This document shows, in pieces, positions 52,786 through 62,000 of a stretch of DNA of 64,000 bases. Position 1 is the stretch's first letter. Each line of letters starts with the position of its first letter. The DNA is from Castellaniella sp040276065 (lineage in GTDB: Bacteria; Pseudomonadota; Gammaproteobacteria; Burkholderiales; Burkholderiaceae_B), in NCBI RefSeq assembly GCF_040276065.1, contig NZ_JBELOI010000001.1, positions 434,001 through 498,000 on the forward strand, written 5' to 3'. Under the pieces are notes generated by a model. The model had not been told where the DNA came from and made no database searches. It saw only the letters and a list, made by a program, of their open reading frames with translations. The position numbers and the translations under genes were made by a program.

Positions 52786-54387
52786 ATGCGCTCCCGCCTC
52801 CGGATCCGTATCGATCTGCGTCGGCTGATTCTGATGCTGGCGGTGTTCAGCGCGCTGGTGATGCTGGTCAACGGTTTCCAGGCGGCCTACCAGGTCCAGC
52901 GCGAGCTGCTGATCCAGGGGACCCTGGATGCCAACGAGGCGTATGCCGCCAAGCTCGCAGCAACGACAGACAACTATCTGCGCCAGGCACAGCGCCAGCT
53001 CGCCTACGGGGCCGCGGCGCTGGCGTCGGCGACGCAGGCGGCGGACACGGCGCGCATCGCGACCGAGGTCGAACGCCTGCACCAGCAGGCCGACATGTTC
53101 AATACGGTGTCCTTCATCGATGCGCGGGGCACGGTCCGGATGGCCTCGCCGGCCCGCCTGTCCCTGCGAGGCCAGCGGCTGGAATCCAGGGGGGCGCTCG
53201 AAGCGCTCGAAAAAAGAGCGCCGCTGATCAGCGAGCCCTACACGTCGGTATTGGGCAATCTGGTCGTGCAGATGTCGCATCCGGTCGAAACCGGGGAGGG
53301 ACGCTATCTGGGTTATGTCGCCGGGACGATCTATCTGCGAGAGCATAATGTGCTCAATCAATTGCTCGAGGATCATTACTATCGGGATGGTTCGTACGTC
53401 TACGTGGTCGATCGCACTCGCCACCTGCTGTATCACCCGGACGGCGCGCGCGTGGGCACGCAGGCCGGTCGCAGCGAGGTGATCGACGAGGTGCTGGGCG
53501 GCGGATCGGGCCAGCGGCACGTGGTCAGCGCCCGCGGGGTCGACATGCTGGCGGGCTATGCCCCCATGCCGACGGTGGGCTGGGGGATCGTGGCCCAGCG
53601 GCCCACGGCGGTGACGCTGGATCGCCTGGATGCGTTGATGCTCGATGTGCTGCGGCGCTCGGTCTGGCCCGCGGCGGTTGCGCTGATCTTGGTCTGGTTG
53701 GCGGCGCGGCTGATTTCCGAACCCTTGGGCGGCCTGGCCCGGATTGCCCGTGAAATGGATTCGCCCGAGGCCTTCGGGCAGATCGAGGGGGTGCGCTCCT
53801 GGTATTTCGAGGCGGCGCAGCTCAAGCGCGCGATGCTCGCGGGCATCGGCCTGTTGCAGTTGCGGATGGGGCGATTGCGTCGTGATGCCCAGACCGACCC
53901 CATGACCGGCCTCCTCAACCGCAGGGGCCTCGAACTGGAGGTGGAGACCTGGCTCGCGCTGGGACGCGAGTTTTCGGTTGTAGTGATCGATATCGATCAT
54001 TTCAAACAGGTCAACGACCGGTATGGCCACGATGTGGGCGATCAGGTGATCGTAGGCGTGGCGCGTTTGATGCGTCAGCAGTTGCGCGAGGGGGACGTGG
54101 CGTGCCGCCTGGGCGGTGAGGAGTTCCTGATGCTGTTTCCGGGGCTGGCCGCGGAGGATGCCTTGAAAGGCGCTGATCGCCTGCGCGAGGCGATCGCAGC
54201 GGCGGATCTCGGGCTGCCGGGCCGGGTGACGATATCGGGCGGGGTGGCCGCCTGGCCTCGGGACAACGAGGATTTCGTCCAGGTATTAAAGGCCGCGGAC
54301 CGGGCCTTGTACCTCGCCAAGGCATCGGGGCGCAACCGGGTGATGGAGGCTGGGGCAGAGTCCGTCGGGCGTGTCGCCGCTGGATGA
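52786..54387 (+). CDS. Membrane diguanylate cyclase (dCache-GGDEF)
   Basis: 533 residues. N-terminal membrane helix (LILMLAVFSALVMLVNGF), a periplasmic dCache-type sensor (about 40-290), a second helix (SVWPAAVALILVWLAARLI), then a GGDEF domain: DPMTGLLNRRGLE, the catalytic GGEEF and, five residues before it, the product-inhibition site RxxD (REGD). Predicted active c-di-GMP synthase with feedback inhibition. ATG 52786 chosen; a TTG two codons upstream is possible. Followed by a GC-rich hairpin shared with the ncRNA on the other strand. Confidence 0.93.
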   Translation: MRSRLRIRIDLRRLILMLAVFSALVMLVNGFQAAYQVQRELLIQGTLDANEAYAAKLAATTDNYLRQAQRQLAYGAAALASATQAADTARIATEVERLHQQADMFNTVSFIDARGTVRMASPARLSLRGQRLESRGALEALEKRAPLISEPYTSVLGNLVVQMSHPVETGEGRYLGYVAGTIYLREHNVLNQLLEDHYYRDGSYVYVVDRTRHLLYHPDGARVGTQAGRSEVIDEVLGGGSGQRHVVSARGVDMLAGYAPMPTVGWGIVAQRPTAVTLDRLDALMLDVLRRSVWPAAVALILVWLAARLISEPLGGLARIAREMDSPEAFGQIEGVRSWYFEAAQLKRAMLAGIGLLQLRMGRLRRDAQTDPMTGLLNRRGLELEVETWLALGREFSVVVIDIDHFKQVNDRYGHDVGDQVIVGVARLMRQQLREGDVACRLGGEEFLMLFPGLAAEDALKGADRLREAIAAADLGLPGRVTISGGVAAWPRDNEDFVQVLKAADRALYLAKASGRNRVMEAGAESVGRVAAG

Positions 54388-54425
54388 GGTCGTGGCGGCC
54401 CGGGAGCCGGCGCCGGGGGCCGCCA

Positions 54426-54539
54426 ACGTAAAGGCCCCGCCTTTTGGCGGGGCCTTACTGCCAGTGTGGCAGTAGCACCACATGGGCGCGGTGCTATGTA
54501 ATCACCCGTGAAGGTGACTAGACACTACCATCGGGTAGC
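54426..54539 (-). ncRNA. Candidate structured small RNA
   Basis: On the minus strand a good sigma70 promoter (54546-54574) starts a transcript of about 114 nt that consists almost wholly of hairpins: CTACC-CGAT-GGTAG (54525-54538), AGTCACC…GGTGATT (54500-54519), TAGCACC…GGTGCTA (54473-54496), CTGCC-ACACT-GGCAG (54458-54472), then the terminator AAGGCCCCGCC-AAAA-GGCGGGGCCTT (54431-54456). I do not recognise the RNA family. It contains no convincing ORF and heads toward the 3' end of the diguanylate cyclase gene. Confidence 0.6.
54431..54456. terminator. Strong bidirectional terminator hairpin
   Basis: 11-bp perfect stem AAGGCCCCGCC-TTTT-GGCGGGGCCTT between the convergent diguanylate cyclase gene and the candidate small RNA. 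It serves either or both strands. Confidence 0.8.
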
Positions 54540-54545
54540 GAATCC

Positions 54546-54574
54546 AGTATAGGAAATGGCTTGGGACTTCGCAA
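54546..54574 (-). promoter_or_regulatory. Sigma70 promoter of the candidate small RNA
   Basis: Minus-strand TTGCGA (54569-54574), 17-bp spacer, TATACT (54546-54551). It lies downstream of the 3' end of the glutamate-synthase-like gene and points away from it, so no annotated protein gene needs it. Confidence 0.65.
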
Positions 54575-54659
54575 TCCAGGGTTAATCCCTAAAATTTTAA
54601 GCAAATGTGAAGTGTCCTCAGGCGGGCGCACGGCCCGGGGGCGGGGCGCGGGCATCGGG

Positions 54660-56333
54660 TTACGAGGTCTGCGCTGCCGGGGCCGGGATGGTTTGGCGCA
54701 TATGCCCGGACAGGGCCGCGCTGAGGCTGTAGAGCGGTTCGAAAGACTCGGCCTGGGCCATGGGCCAGACCGTGCGGAAGATCGTGTTTGGGTAATGACC
54801 AACGAGCAGCGCGCCCTTTTCCATGTCTGGGAATAGGGCCGAGAGGACGCGGATTTCGTCGTTGGCGATGCGCCGCGCGATGTGGTGCGGGCGCAGGTCG
54901 CCGGGGTGGTACAGACCGGCGGCGCCCAGCAGCTCGCCCAGCGCCTTGAGCGTGCTGGCGTGAAAATTCCTCACGCGCAGGGACTTGTCGGCCACCACCA
55001 GGGCTTTCTGGCGCTCGGGGTCCTGGGTGGTGACCCCGGTCGGACAGCGTCCCGTATGGCACGTTTGGGCCTGAATGCAGCCGATGGCGAACATGTAGGC
55101 GCGCGCGCTATTGCACCAATCGGCACCCAGGGCCATGATCCGCGCCATGTCAAAGGCGCTGATGACCTTGCCCGAGGCGCCGAGCTTGATGCGCTCGCGC
55201 AGCCCGATGCCAACGAGGGTGTTGTGCACCAGCCGCAGCCCTTCGCGCAGCGGCGTGCCGACATGGTCGACGAACTCGATGGGCGCCGCGCCGGTGCCGC
55301 CTTCGGCACCGTCGACGACGATGAAATCGGGTGTGATGCCGGTGGCCAGCATCGCCTTGGCGATGGCGAACCATTCCCAGGGGTGGCCGATGCACAGCTT
55401 GAAGCCCACCGGCTTGCCGCCGGAGAGTTCGCGCAGGCGGGCAATGAAGCCCATCATTTCGATGGGGGTGCCGAAGGCGCTATGGCTCGAGGGCGAAATA
55501 CAATCCTGGCCCTCGGGAACGCCGCGCGCGGCGGCGATCTCGGCGGTCACCTTGGGGGCGGGCAGAATGCCCCCGTGGCCGGGTTTCGCGCCTTGAGACA
55601 GCTTGATCTCAATCATGCGGATGTTGTCGCGCCGCGCCATGTCGGCGAAGCGTTCCTCGGAAAAGCTGCCATCCTTGTTGCGGCATCCGAAATAGCCTGA
55701 ACCGATGTTCCAGATCAGGCCGCCGCCATGCTCGAGGTGATAGCGGCTGACGCCGCCTTCGCCGGTATCGTGTGCGAAGTTTCCGAGGGCGGCGCCCTTG
55801 TTCAGGGCCAGCACGGCATTGGCCGACAAGGCGCCGAAGCTCATGGCCGAGATGTTGAACACCGACAGCGAGACGGGTTGCGCACAGTCCGGGCCGCCGA
55901 CCGTGATGCGGAAATCGTGGTCCGTGATGTGCGTGGGCACCATGGCGTGGTTGATCCACTCATAGCCGTTCTGATAGACATCGCCCTGGGTGCCGAAGGG
56001 GCGCTGGTCCATGGCCAGCTTGGCGCGCTGGTAGACCAGCGATCGATCGACGCGCGAGAAGGGCAGCCGCACGGTATCGTCCTCGAAGAAATACTGGCGC
56101 ATCTCGGGGCGGATGAATTCGAACAGAAACCGCAGGTTGCCGATGACGGGATAGTTGCGGCGGATGGCGTGGCGCGTCTGGTGCATGTCGTAGACGCCAA
56201 GCAAGGTCAGCCCGGTGAACAGCGCGCAGGGCAGCCACCACCCGCCGCCGCGCGCCAGCGCCAATAGGGCGCAGAGGATCGCGAGTCCGAGGGCCGTATA
56301 AAAGGCGGTGTAGCGCGTGAGAAATCGATGCAT
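54660..56333 (-). CDS. FMN-binding glutamate synthase family protein
   Basis: 557 residues: two N-terminal membrane helices (about 10-45), then a GltB central/FMN barrel domain (FNISAMSFGALSANAVLALNKGA, EIKLSQGAKPGHGGILP, VVDGAEGGTGAAP) and the 3Fe-4S cysteines CIQAQTCHTGRCPTGV. It lacks the glutaminase domain of true GltB. Role of this membrane-anchored group is not established; a flavin/iron-sulphur oxidoreductase or stand-alone glutamate synthase core is likely. Confidence 0.9.
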   Translation of the reverse strand: MHRFLTRYTAFYTALGLAILCALLALARGGGWWLPCALFTGLTLLGVYDMHQTRHAIRRNYPVIGNLRFLFEFIRPEMRQYFFEDDTVRLPFSRVDRSLVYQRAKLAMDQRPFGTQGDVYQNGYEWINHAMVPTHITDHDFRITVGGPDCAQPVSLSVFNISAMSFGALSANAVLALNKGAALGNFAHDTGEGGVSRYHLEHGGGLIWNIGSGYFGCRNKDGSFSEERFADMARRDNIRMIEIKLSQGAKPGHGGILPAPKVTAEIAAARGVPEGQDCISPSSHSAFGTPIEMMGFIARLRELSGGKPVGFKLCIGHPWEWFAIAKAMLATGITPDFIVVDGAEGGTGAAPIEFVDHVGTPLREGLRLVHNTLVGIGLRERIKLGASGKVISAFDMARIMALGADWCNSARAYMFAIGCIQAQTCHTGRCPTGVTTQDPERQKALVVADKSLRVRNFHASTLKALGELLGAAGLYHPGDLRPHHIARRIANDEIRVLSALFPDMEKGALLVGHYPNTIFRTVWPMAQAESFEPLYSLSAALSGHMRQTIPAPAAQTS

Positions 56334-56372
56334 GGCGGCTTCCCTGTGGTTGGATGCTCTAAAGTTAGCAGA

Positions 56373-56837
56373 CTAGCCGGGTGGGCGCACATGCCGGGCA
56401 GGCGCCGAGAGGCCGGAACGGGGGGACCAGACCAGCTCCGGGATGCCTTCGGAGCCCGCCGCCGCAAAGGCGTTCTGGCCAAAGCGCCGCGCCAGGGCGA
56501 GCGCCTCGGGAATATCCATGCCAGGCACCAGCAGGCTGGGCTCGGCCGGCCACCGCCCCGAGGGGTCGCGGCCTTCGCCGGCAATGGGGTTCCAGCCGCG
56601 TTGCGCCAGGGCGGCGGCCAGCGCGCGCATGCGGCGCCTGTTGGCGGCCGGCCGCAGGAGGCGGCTGCGCGGGTTGCAGGCGGTCAGATAGACGCAGCGC
56701 TCGCAGCCCAGGCGGGCGTACAGGCGGATCAAGGCCGCGCTGGGCTCGCCGATGCGCAGAGTGAACGGCGGGTCGGTCCGCACCGTGTAATCGGCGCCCA
56801 GGTAGGCTTGGCGCGGATCTGCGGCGGCCCGGCTCAT
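56373..56837 (-). CDS. DUF3293 domain protein
   Basis: 154 residues recognisable as DUF3293: FTLRIGEPSAALIRLY, YLTACNPRSRLL…ANRRRMRALAAAL, and the C-terminal SLLVPGMDIPEALALARRFGQNAFA with PELVW. Function unknown. Start ATG 56837 overlaps the stop of tag (ATGA), so it is coupled to it. Confidence 0.8.
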   Translation of the reverse strand: MSRAAADPRQAYLGADYTVRTDPPFTLRIGEPSAALIRLYARLGCERCVYLTACNPRSRLLRPAANRRRMRALAAALAQRGWNPIAGEGRDPSGRWPAEPSLLVPGMDIPEALALARRFGQNAFAAAGSEGIPELVWSPRSGLSAPARHVRPPG

Positions 56838-57394
56838 CGGGCGCTTTGCGCCAGGGCCGCATGCCGGTGGCAATCGGTGGTGTGGTCCATCAGGCAGCCG
56901 ACGGCTTGCAGATAGGACTGGCAGATCGTGGGCCCGACGAACTTGAAGCCCGCCTTGGCCAGGGCTCGGCTCAGGGCCTGGGCCTCGGGGCCGGCGGTGG
57001 GAATGTCGTCGCCCGGCTCATAGTGATGGATCAATGGCTGTCCGCCGGTAAAGGACCAGACCAGGCCCACGGGATCGGGGTGCGCCAACCAGGCCCGGGC
57101 ATTGGTGCGCGTGGCCAGGAGCTTGAGCCGGTTGCGGATGATCGAGGGATTGCGCATCCTGGCGTCGACCCAGGCCTCGTCCACCCGCGCCAGGGCCTCG
57201 GGATCAAAGCCCAGCAGCGCTTCGCGGAACGCCTCGCGCTTGCGCAACACGGTCAGCCAGGACAGGCCGGCCTGGAATCCCTCGAGGACGAGCATCTCGA
57301 ATAAGTGCCTCGAGTCGCGTGAGGGGACGCCCCACTCCTGGTCGTGGTATTGGATATACAAAGGATCGTTTGAACACCACACGCAACGCTGCAT
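56834..57394 (-). CDS. tag: DNA-3-methyladenine glycosylase I
   Basis: 186 residues. Excises 3-methyladenine from alkylated DNA. The zinc site residues are visible: Cys in MQRCVW, His in YHDQEWGVP, and the C-terminal DHTTDCHRH. Other family motifs: FEMLVLEGFQAGLSW and GFKFVGPTICQSYLQAVG. Confidence 0.95.
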   Translation of the reverse strand: MQRCVWCSNDPLYIQYHDQEWGVPSRDSRHLFEMLVLEGFQAGLSWLTVLRKREAFREALLGFDPEALARVDEAWVDARMRNPSIIRNRLKLLATRTNARAWLAHPDPVGLVWSFTGGQPLIHHYEPGDDIPTAGPEAQALSRALAKAGFKFVGPTICQSYLQAVGCLMDHTTDCHRHAALAQSAR

Positions 57395-57412
57395 GGAGAG
57401 CCTCCGTCGGTT

Positions 57413-58945
57413 CTAGCGGCGGCGCCCGACCAGGGAGCCGAGCAAGCCCCGGACGAGCTGGTTGGTCGCTTGGCGCACGGCGCTCTTGACGGCGGACTGG
57501 ACCACACCGTCACGGCGGCCGCCACGCGGCCCGGTCGAGCCGAACAGGAAATCGCCCATCGTGCCCATCAGGCCGTCGCCCTCGGTCTGCGTGCCGGCGT
57601 CCGGCCGGCGGGTCGCGGGCGGTGCGGCGTCAGCGGGCGGTGTTGCCGCAGGGGCCTGAGTCTCGCCCTGGGCGCGCTTGGTCAGGACCTCGTAGGCTGA
57701 CTCGCGGTCTATGGTCCGATCGTATTTCCCGCCCAGCATCGAGGCGGCCCGCAGGGCCTGGCGCTCGGCATCGCTGACCGGGCCGATGCGGCTGCCCGGT
57801 GCGTGCAGCCAGACCCTTTCGGTGGGCGTGGGGCGGCCGCTGGCATCGAGCAGCGACACCAGGGCCTCACCCACGGCCAATTCAGTGATGGCCGCCTCGA
57901 CGTCCAGGCCCGGATTGGGCCGCATGGTCTGGGCGGCGGCCTTGACGGCCTTTTGGTCGCGCGGCGTAAAGGCCCTCAAGGCGTGCTGCACGCGGTTGCC
58001 GAGCTGGCCGAGCACGGAGTCGGGAATATCCAACGGGTTTTGCGTCACGAAATAGACGCCCACGCCCTTGGAGCGGATCAGGCGCACCACCTGTTCGACC
58101 TTGTCGAGCAAGGCTTTGGGCGCGTCCTTGAACAGCAGGTGCGCCTCATCGAAAAAGAAGACGAGTCGGGGCTTTTCCGCGTCGCCGGTTTCCGGCAGGC
58201 GTTCGTAGAGATCGCCCAGCATCCACAGCAGGAACACCGCGTACAGGCGGGGCGACTGCATGAGTCTGTCGGCGGCCAGGATGTTCACCATGCCGCGCCC
58301 CTGGGCGTCGGTGCGCATCCAGTCGAACACATCGAGCATGGGTTCACCGAAAAATTGCGCGGCGCCCTCGGACTCGAGGCGCAGCAAGGCGCGTTGGATC
58401 GCGCCCACCGATGACGCCGAGACGTTGCCGTAGCGCGTGCGCAGCTCGGCCGCTCGATCCGCCACGTTTTGCAGCATGGCGCGCAGGTCCTTGAGGTCGA
58501 GGATCAGTTGACCCTCGTCGTCGGCTACCCGGAACACCAGGGCGAGTATGCCTTCCTGGGTGTCGTTCAGGTCCATCATGCGCGCGAGCAGCAGGGGGCC
58601 AAGGTCCGAGACCGTCGCACGCACGGGGTGGCCCTGTTCGCCGAAGATATCCCAGAGCGTGGCGGGGCAGGGGCCCCAGGCCGGCTCGGGCAGGCCGAGC
58701 TTTTGTAGCCGCGCCGCGAGCTTGGGCGAGCTCGCGCCCCCCTGCGAAATCCCCGTCAGATCGCCCTTGACGTCGGCCATGAACACCGGCGTGCCGATCC
58801 GCGAGAATGATTCCGCCAGGACCTGCAGGGTGATGGTCTTGCCGGTCCCGGTCGCGCCGGTGATGCAGCCGTGCCGGTTGGCGTACTGCGGCAGGAGCGC
58901 GGCTTGCGCGCTGGAGTTCTGGGCGATGATCAGGGGATCGGCCAT
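57413..58945 (-). CDS. HerA-like DUF853 ATPase
   Basis: 510 residues, FtsK/HerA-superfamily P-loop ATPase of the DUF853 (YjgR) group. Walker A GATGTGKT at about residue 30, Walker B RLVFFFDEAHLLF near 255, then FVTQNPLDIPDSVLGQLGNRVQHALRAFTPRDQ. A Pro/Ala-rich linker and a basic tail (VGRRR) end the protein. Start ATG 58945 (MADPLIIAQNSSAQAAL). Cellular role not firmly known. Confidence 0.9.
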   Translation of the reverse strand: MADPLIIAQNSSAQAALLPQYANRHGCITGATGTGKTITLQVLAESFSRIGTPVFMADVKGDLTGISQGGASSPKLAARLQKLGLPEPAWGPCPATLWDIFGEQGHPVRATVSDLGPLLLARMMDLNDTQEGILALVFRVADDEGQLILDLKDLRAMLQNVADRAAELRTRYGNVSASSVGAIQRALLRLESEGAAQFFGEPMLDVFDWMRTDAQGRGMVNILAADRLMQSPRLYAVFLLWMLGDLYERLPETGDAEKPRLVFFFDEAHLLFKDAPKALLDKVEQVVRLIRSKGVGVYFVTQNPLDIPDSVLGQLGNRVQHALRAFTPRDQKAVKAAAQTMRPNPGLDVEAAITELAVGEALVSLLDASGRPTPTERVWLHAPGSRIGPVSDAERQALRAASMLGGKYDRTIDRESAYEVLTKRAQGETQAPAATPPADAAPPATRRPDAGTQTEGDGLMGTMGDFLFGSTGPRGGRRDGVVQSAVKSAVRQATNQLVRGLLGSLVGRRR

Positions 58946-59010
58946 GTGTGGGCTCCGTAACGGTTGCGTGGGTTCCAAGTGTAGCGGCTTGGCAGTGCCG
59001 GTCGAGAGGC

Positions 59011-60060
59011 TCAGGCGATGCTCACCCCGGCAGGGCCGGCGGCGAGCCGTCCGATCGGGGTGGCGGCTTCGAAGCCCGCGCCGCGCAGCGTGGCCAGAAC
59101 CTCGCCGCTTGCCTCGGGCGCGCAAGCGACCAGCAGGCCGCCCGAGGTTTGCGGATCGCACAAAAGCGTCTGGGCGATGTCCGGCAGGGCTGGGTCCAGG
59201 CTTGTCGCGCTCTGGCAGGCGCGCCAGTTGCGGCTCGAGGCGCCGGTGCGGACGCCGGCTTGTGCGAGCATCGGTGCGCCGGCGAGCCAGGGCAGGTCGG
59301 CGTACCGGATGTGGGCGTGCAGGCCCGCGCCCCGGCATAGTTCGAGGGTGTGGCCCAGCAGCCCGAATCCGGTGACGTCGGTCATCGCGTGGACCCCGGG
59401 CAGGGCGGCGAGCGCGGTGCCCGGCGTGTTCAGGCGCGTAGTGGCGTCGATCATGGCCCGGTATCCCTCGGCCTCCAGCCGCCCCTGCTTGAGGGCGGCC
59501 GACAGGATGCCCACGCCCAGCGGCTTGCCGAGGATCAGGACATCGCCATCGAGGGCCGCGTCGTTGCGCTTGATGCGGGCCGGGTGGGCGATACCCATGG
59601 CGGCCAGGCCGTAGATGGGTTCGACGGAATCGATGGAGTGTCCGCCGGCAATGGGGATGCCCGCAGCCGCGCAGACCGACGCGCCGCCTTCCAGGACGCG
59701 CGCGATCGTCTCGTGCGGCAGGACGTTGATGGGCATGCCGACCAAGGCCAGGGCGAGGATGGGTCGCCCGCCCATGGCATAGATGTCGGACAGTGCGTTG
59801 GTGGCGGCGATGCGGCCGAAGTCATAGGGATCGTCGACGATTGGCATGAAAAAATCGGTCGTGGCGATCAGGGCCTGCTCGTCATTGAGGCGGTAGACCG
59901 CCGCATCGTCGGCGGTCTCGGTGCCCACCAGCAGGTCCGGGAAGGAGCCGGCGGGCAGGGCGTCGCGCATCAGTCGCGCCAGCACGTCGGGGGCGATCTT
60001 GCAGCCGCAGCCGCCGCCGTGGGACAGGGCGGTCAAACGGGGGGCATCGGGAGCGTTCAT
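59011..60060 (-). CDS. selD: Selenide, water dikinase
   Basis: 349 residues. Makes selenophosphate from selenide and ATP. Catalytic N-terminal GGGCGCKIAPDVL (active-site Cys and Lys; Cys version, not Sec), then VGTETADDAAVYRLN, ALSDIYAMGG and DPQTSGGLLV. Its ATG overlaps the selU stop by four bases. Together they supply selenophosphate to tRNA; no selA/selB/selC is in this window. Confidence 0.95.
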   Translation of the reverse strand: MNAPDAPRLTALSHGGGCGCKIAPDVLARLMRDALPAGSFPDLLVGTETADDAAVYRLNDEQALIATTDFFMPIVDDPYDFGRIAATNALSDIYAMGGRPILALALVGMPINVLPHETIARVLEGGASVCAAAGIPIAGGHSIDSVEPIYGLAAMGIAHPARIKRNDAALDGDVLILGKPLGVGILSAALKQGRLEAEGYRAMIDATTRLNTPGTALAALPGVHAMTDVTGFGLLGHTLELCRGAGLHAHIRYADLPWLAGAPMLAQAGVRTGASSRNWRACQSATSLDPALPDIAQTLLCDPQTSGGLLVACAPEASGEVLATLRGAGFEAATPIGRLAAGPAGVSIA

Positions 60061-61154
60061 GGCGTGGATTCCTGTGGGAGGCCGGCCTGCTGCGCCAGGC
60101 GCAGGCAAGCGAGGGCCTGGTCCGGAGCGCCGGCCGCGGTTGGGTCGTAGATAAAGGCGGGGGCCTGCGCGAGGCCGGTGTAGTGCTGTCCGCTGCTGCG
60201 TCGGTAGGCGGGATCGTAGTGCCGCTCGACCAAGTCGCGAAAGAGGTCCCGGCGGCGATCGGCATCGATCAGGGCCTGCCAGGCGGCCACGGTGTTGCGG
60301 CTGTGCAGACCGATGAAGCGTTCCAGGGTTTGCTTGAAGGCCGCGTGGTCGTCGAACAGATGCGCATAGTCCTGCAAGAGGAAATCCAGGCGGTGTTCGA
60401 GGCTGGCGCGCACACGCACGCAGCGCCCCGCGTGCATGCGGGCGAGCAGGCTTTGGGGCAGGCTGATGCGGCCGATCCTCGGACTCTCGGCCTCGACGAA
60501 GACGGGGCGCGTCGGATCGAGTATGGCCAGGGCTTGCACCAGGGTCGACTCGAAGCCACGCTGCGAGGGCTGGGGTTGATCCGGCATCGCGCCCAGCAGC
60601 GAACCTCGATGCCCGGACAGGGCCTCGAGGTCCAGGGCCTGGGCCCCCGCGCGGGCGAGCGCATGCAGCAGACGCGTCTTGCCCGAGCCGGTCGGGCCGG
60701 CAAGCACGATGAAATCCAGCGCCAGCGGGACGGACTCGAGGCGCTGCAGCACGTCGTGGCGGTAGGTCTTGTAGCCGCCGTCCAATTGCCGCGCCTTCCA
60801 GCCAATGAGGTTGAACCAGGCGGTCATGGCACCCGAGCGCTTGCCGCCGCGCCAGCAATAGATCAGGGGGCGCCAAGTCCGGGGCCGATCGGCGAATAGG
60901 GTTTCGAGGTGGTGCGCGATATTGCGTGCCACCAGTGCCGCACCCAGCCGCGTGGCTTTGAAGGGGGATTCCTGGGTGTACAGCGTGCCGACACGCACCC
61001 GCTCATCGTTGTCCAGGACGGGGGCATTAATGGCACCCGGGATGTGATCGGCCTCGTACTCGGCGGGCGTGCGCACGTCGATGATCTCGTCGAAACGGGC
61101 GAGTTCGTCCAGGCCGCACAGCAGCGACGGGACGTGAGGGGGTTGTGGGCTCAT
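60057..61154 (-). CDS. selU: tRNA 2-selenouridine synthase
   Basis: 365 residues. N-terminal rhodanese domain with the catalytic Cys in LIYCWRGGKRSGAM, then a P-loop domain (AGPTGSGKTRLLHAL). Replaces the sulphur of 2-thiouridine at the tRNA wobble position with selenium (also called YbbB/MnmH). Operon with selD, which follows with a 4-bp overlap. Confidence 0.94.
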   Translation of the reverse strand: MSPQPPHVPSLLCGLDELARFDEIIDVRTPAEYEADHIPGAINAPVLDNDERVRVGTLYTQESPFKATRLGAALVARNIAHHLETLFADRPRTWRPLIYCWRGGKRSGAMTAWFNLIGWKARQLDGGYKTYRHDVLQRLESVPLALDFIVLAGPTGSGKTRLLHALARAGAQALDLEALSGHRGSLLGAMPDQPQPSQRGFESTLVQALAILDPTRPVFVEAESPRIGRISLPQSLLARMHAGRCVRVRASLEHRLDFLLQDYAHLFDDHAAFKQTLERFIGLHSRNTVAAWQALIDADRRRDLFRDLVERHYDPAYRRSSGQHYTGLAQAPAFIYDPTAAGAPDQALACLRLAQQAGLPQESTP

Positions 61155-61229
61155 CCGGGAATTGTAGGGCCATCGCCCGGGTTTAGGCGCCCGCCGGGGC
61201 CGGAAAACGGCGCCTTGAGCGGCAAAAAT

Positions 61230-61257
61230 AAAAGCACCCGGGATTCCAGGTGCCTTT
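61230..61257 (-). terminator. Terminator of tRNA-Val
   Basis: Minus strand AAAGGCACC…GGTGCTTTT stem followed by ATTTTTG. Confidence 0.85.
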
Positions 61258-61271
61258 AAGGGGTGGCTTGG

Positions 61272-61347
61272 TGGTGGGTGCTGAGGGGTTCGAACCCCCG
61301 ACCTACGCCTTGTAAGGGCGCCGCTCTACCAACTGAGCTAAGCACCC
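61272..61347 (-). tRNA. tRNA-Val (TAC)
   Basis: 76-nt cloverleaf with encoded CCA: acceptor GGGTGCT/AGCACCC, D arm TAGCTCAGTTGGTAGAGC, anticodon loop CTTACAA (TAC), T loop GTTCGAACC. It sits just downstream of hupB, a common arrangement. Confidence 0.96.
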
Positions 61348-61430
61348 CTTGAAGCCACGGTGCGTGCGAAAGGCTGCGATTATATCGGCTGGCCTGGCGC
61401 CGCGCAAACGGCCCTGGCCGCGGGCGTCGC

Positions 61431-61703
61431 TTAGTTGACGGCGTCCTTGAGGGCCTTGCCCGGACGGAACTTGGGCACGCGGGCCTTTTTGATCTTGATC
61501 GCCTCGCCGGTGCGCGGGTTGCGGCCCGTGCGGGCGGCACGCTCGGACACGGCGAAGGTGCCGAAACCGACGAGGGTCACGGAGCCCTTCTTTTTGAGGG
61601 TGGTCTTGACGGCACCGACAAACGCTTCCAGGGCACGGCCGACGTCGGCTTTGGACAGGTCGGTCTTGGAAGAGATATGCTCGATAAGCTCGGTTTTGTT
61701 CAT
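61431..61703 (-). CDS. hupB: DNA-binding protein HU (beta type)
   Basis: 90 residues: MNKTELIEHISSKTDLSKAD at the N-terminus, the dimer core VTLVGFGTFAVSERAARTG, and the DNA-wrapping arm signature RNPRTGEAIKI. Nucleoid protein. Followed by tRNA-Val on the same strand. The 300-base gap upstream (61704-62000) holds its promoter and a small AAGGC/GCCTT dyad (61857-61873); nothing else was recognised there. Confidence 0.96.
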   Translation of the reverse strand: MNKTELIEHISSKTDLSKADVGRALEAFVGAVKTTLKKKGSVTLVGFGTFAVSERAARTGRNPRTGEAIKIKKARVPKFRPGKALKDAVN

Positions 61704-62000
61704 TTTAAGGAATACCCCTGAAGTTTATTGTGGCCGCCGGGCGTGCCCGACCAGCTTGTGATTGATAAGGTCTGCCATAACCGCCAGCCGTACCCGACCG
61801 GATGGATAGCGATGGCCCAATGGCCTTGTGCATACACGCGATCGAGTCTACCGGCTAAGGCGTATTAAGCCTTCGAAACTAGATGGTGTCAAGAAGAAAA
61901 CCGCCCAAGAGCCGCACCGTTACTGACTTTCATGGAACACGGCCACGGGCGTCCGGGAGTCCCGTGGTCCGCCCGGTGCCGGCCGGGGCCTTTCGAGGAC

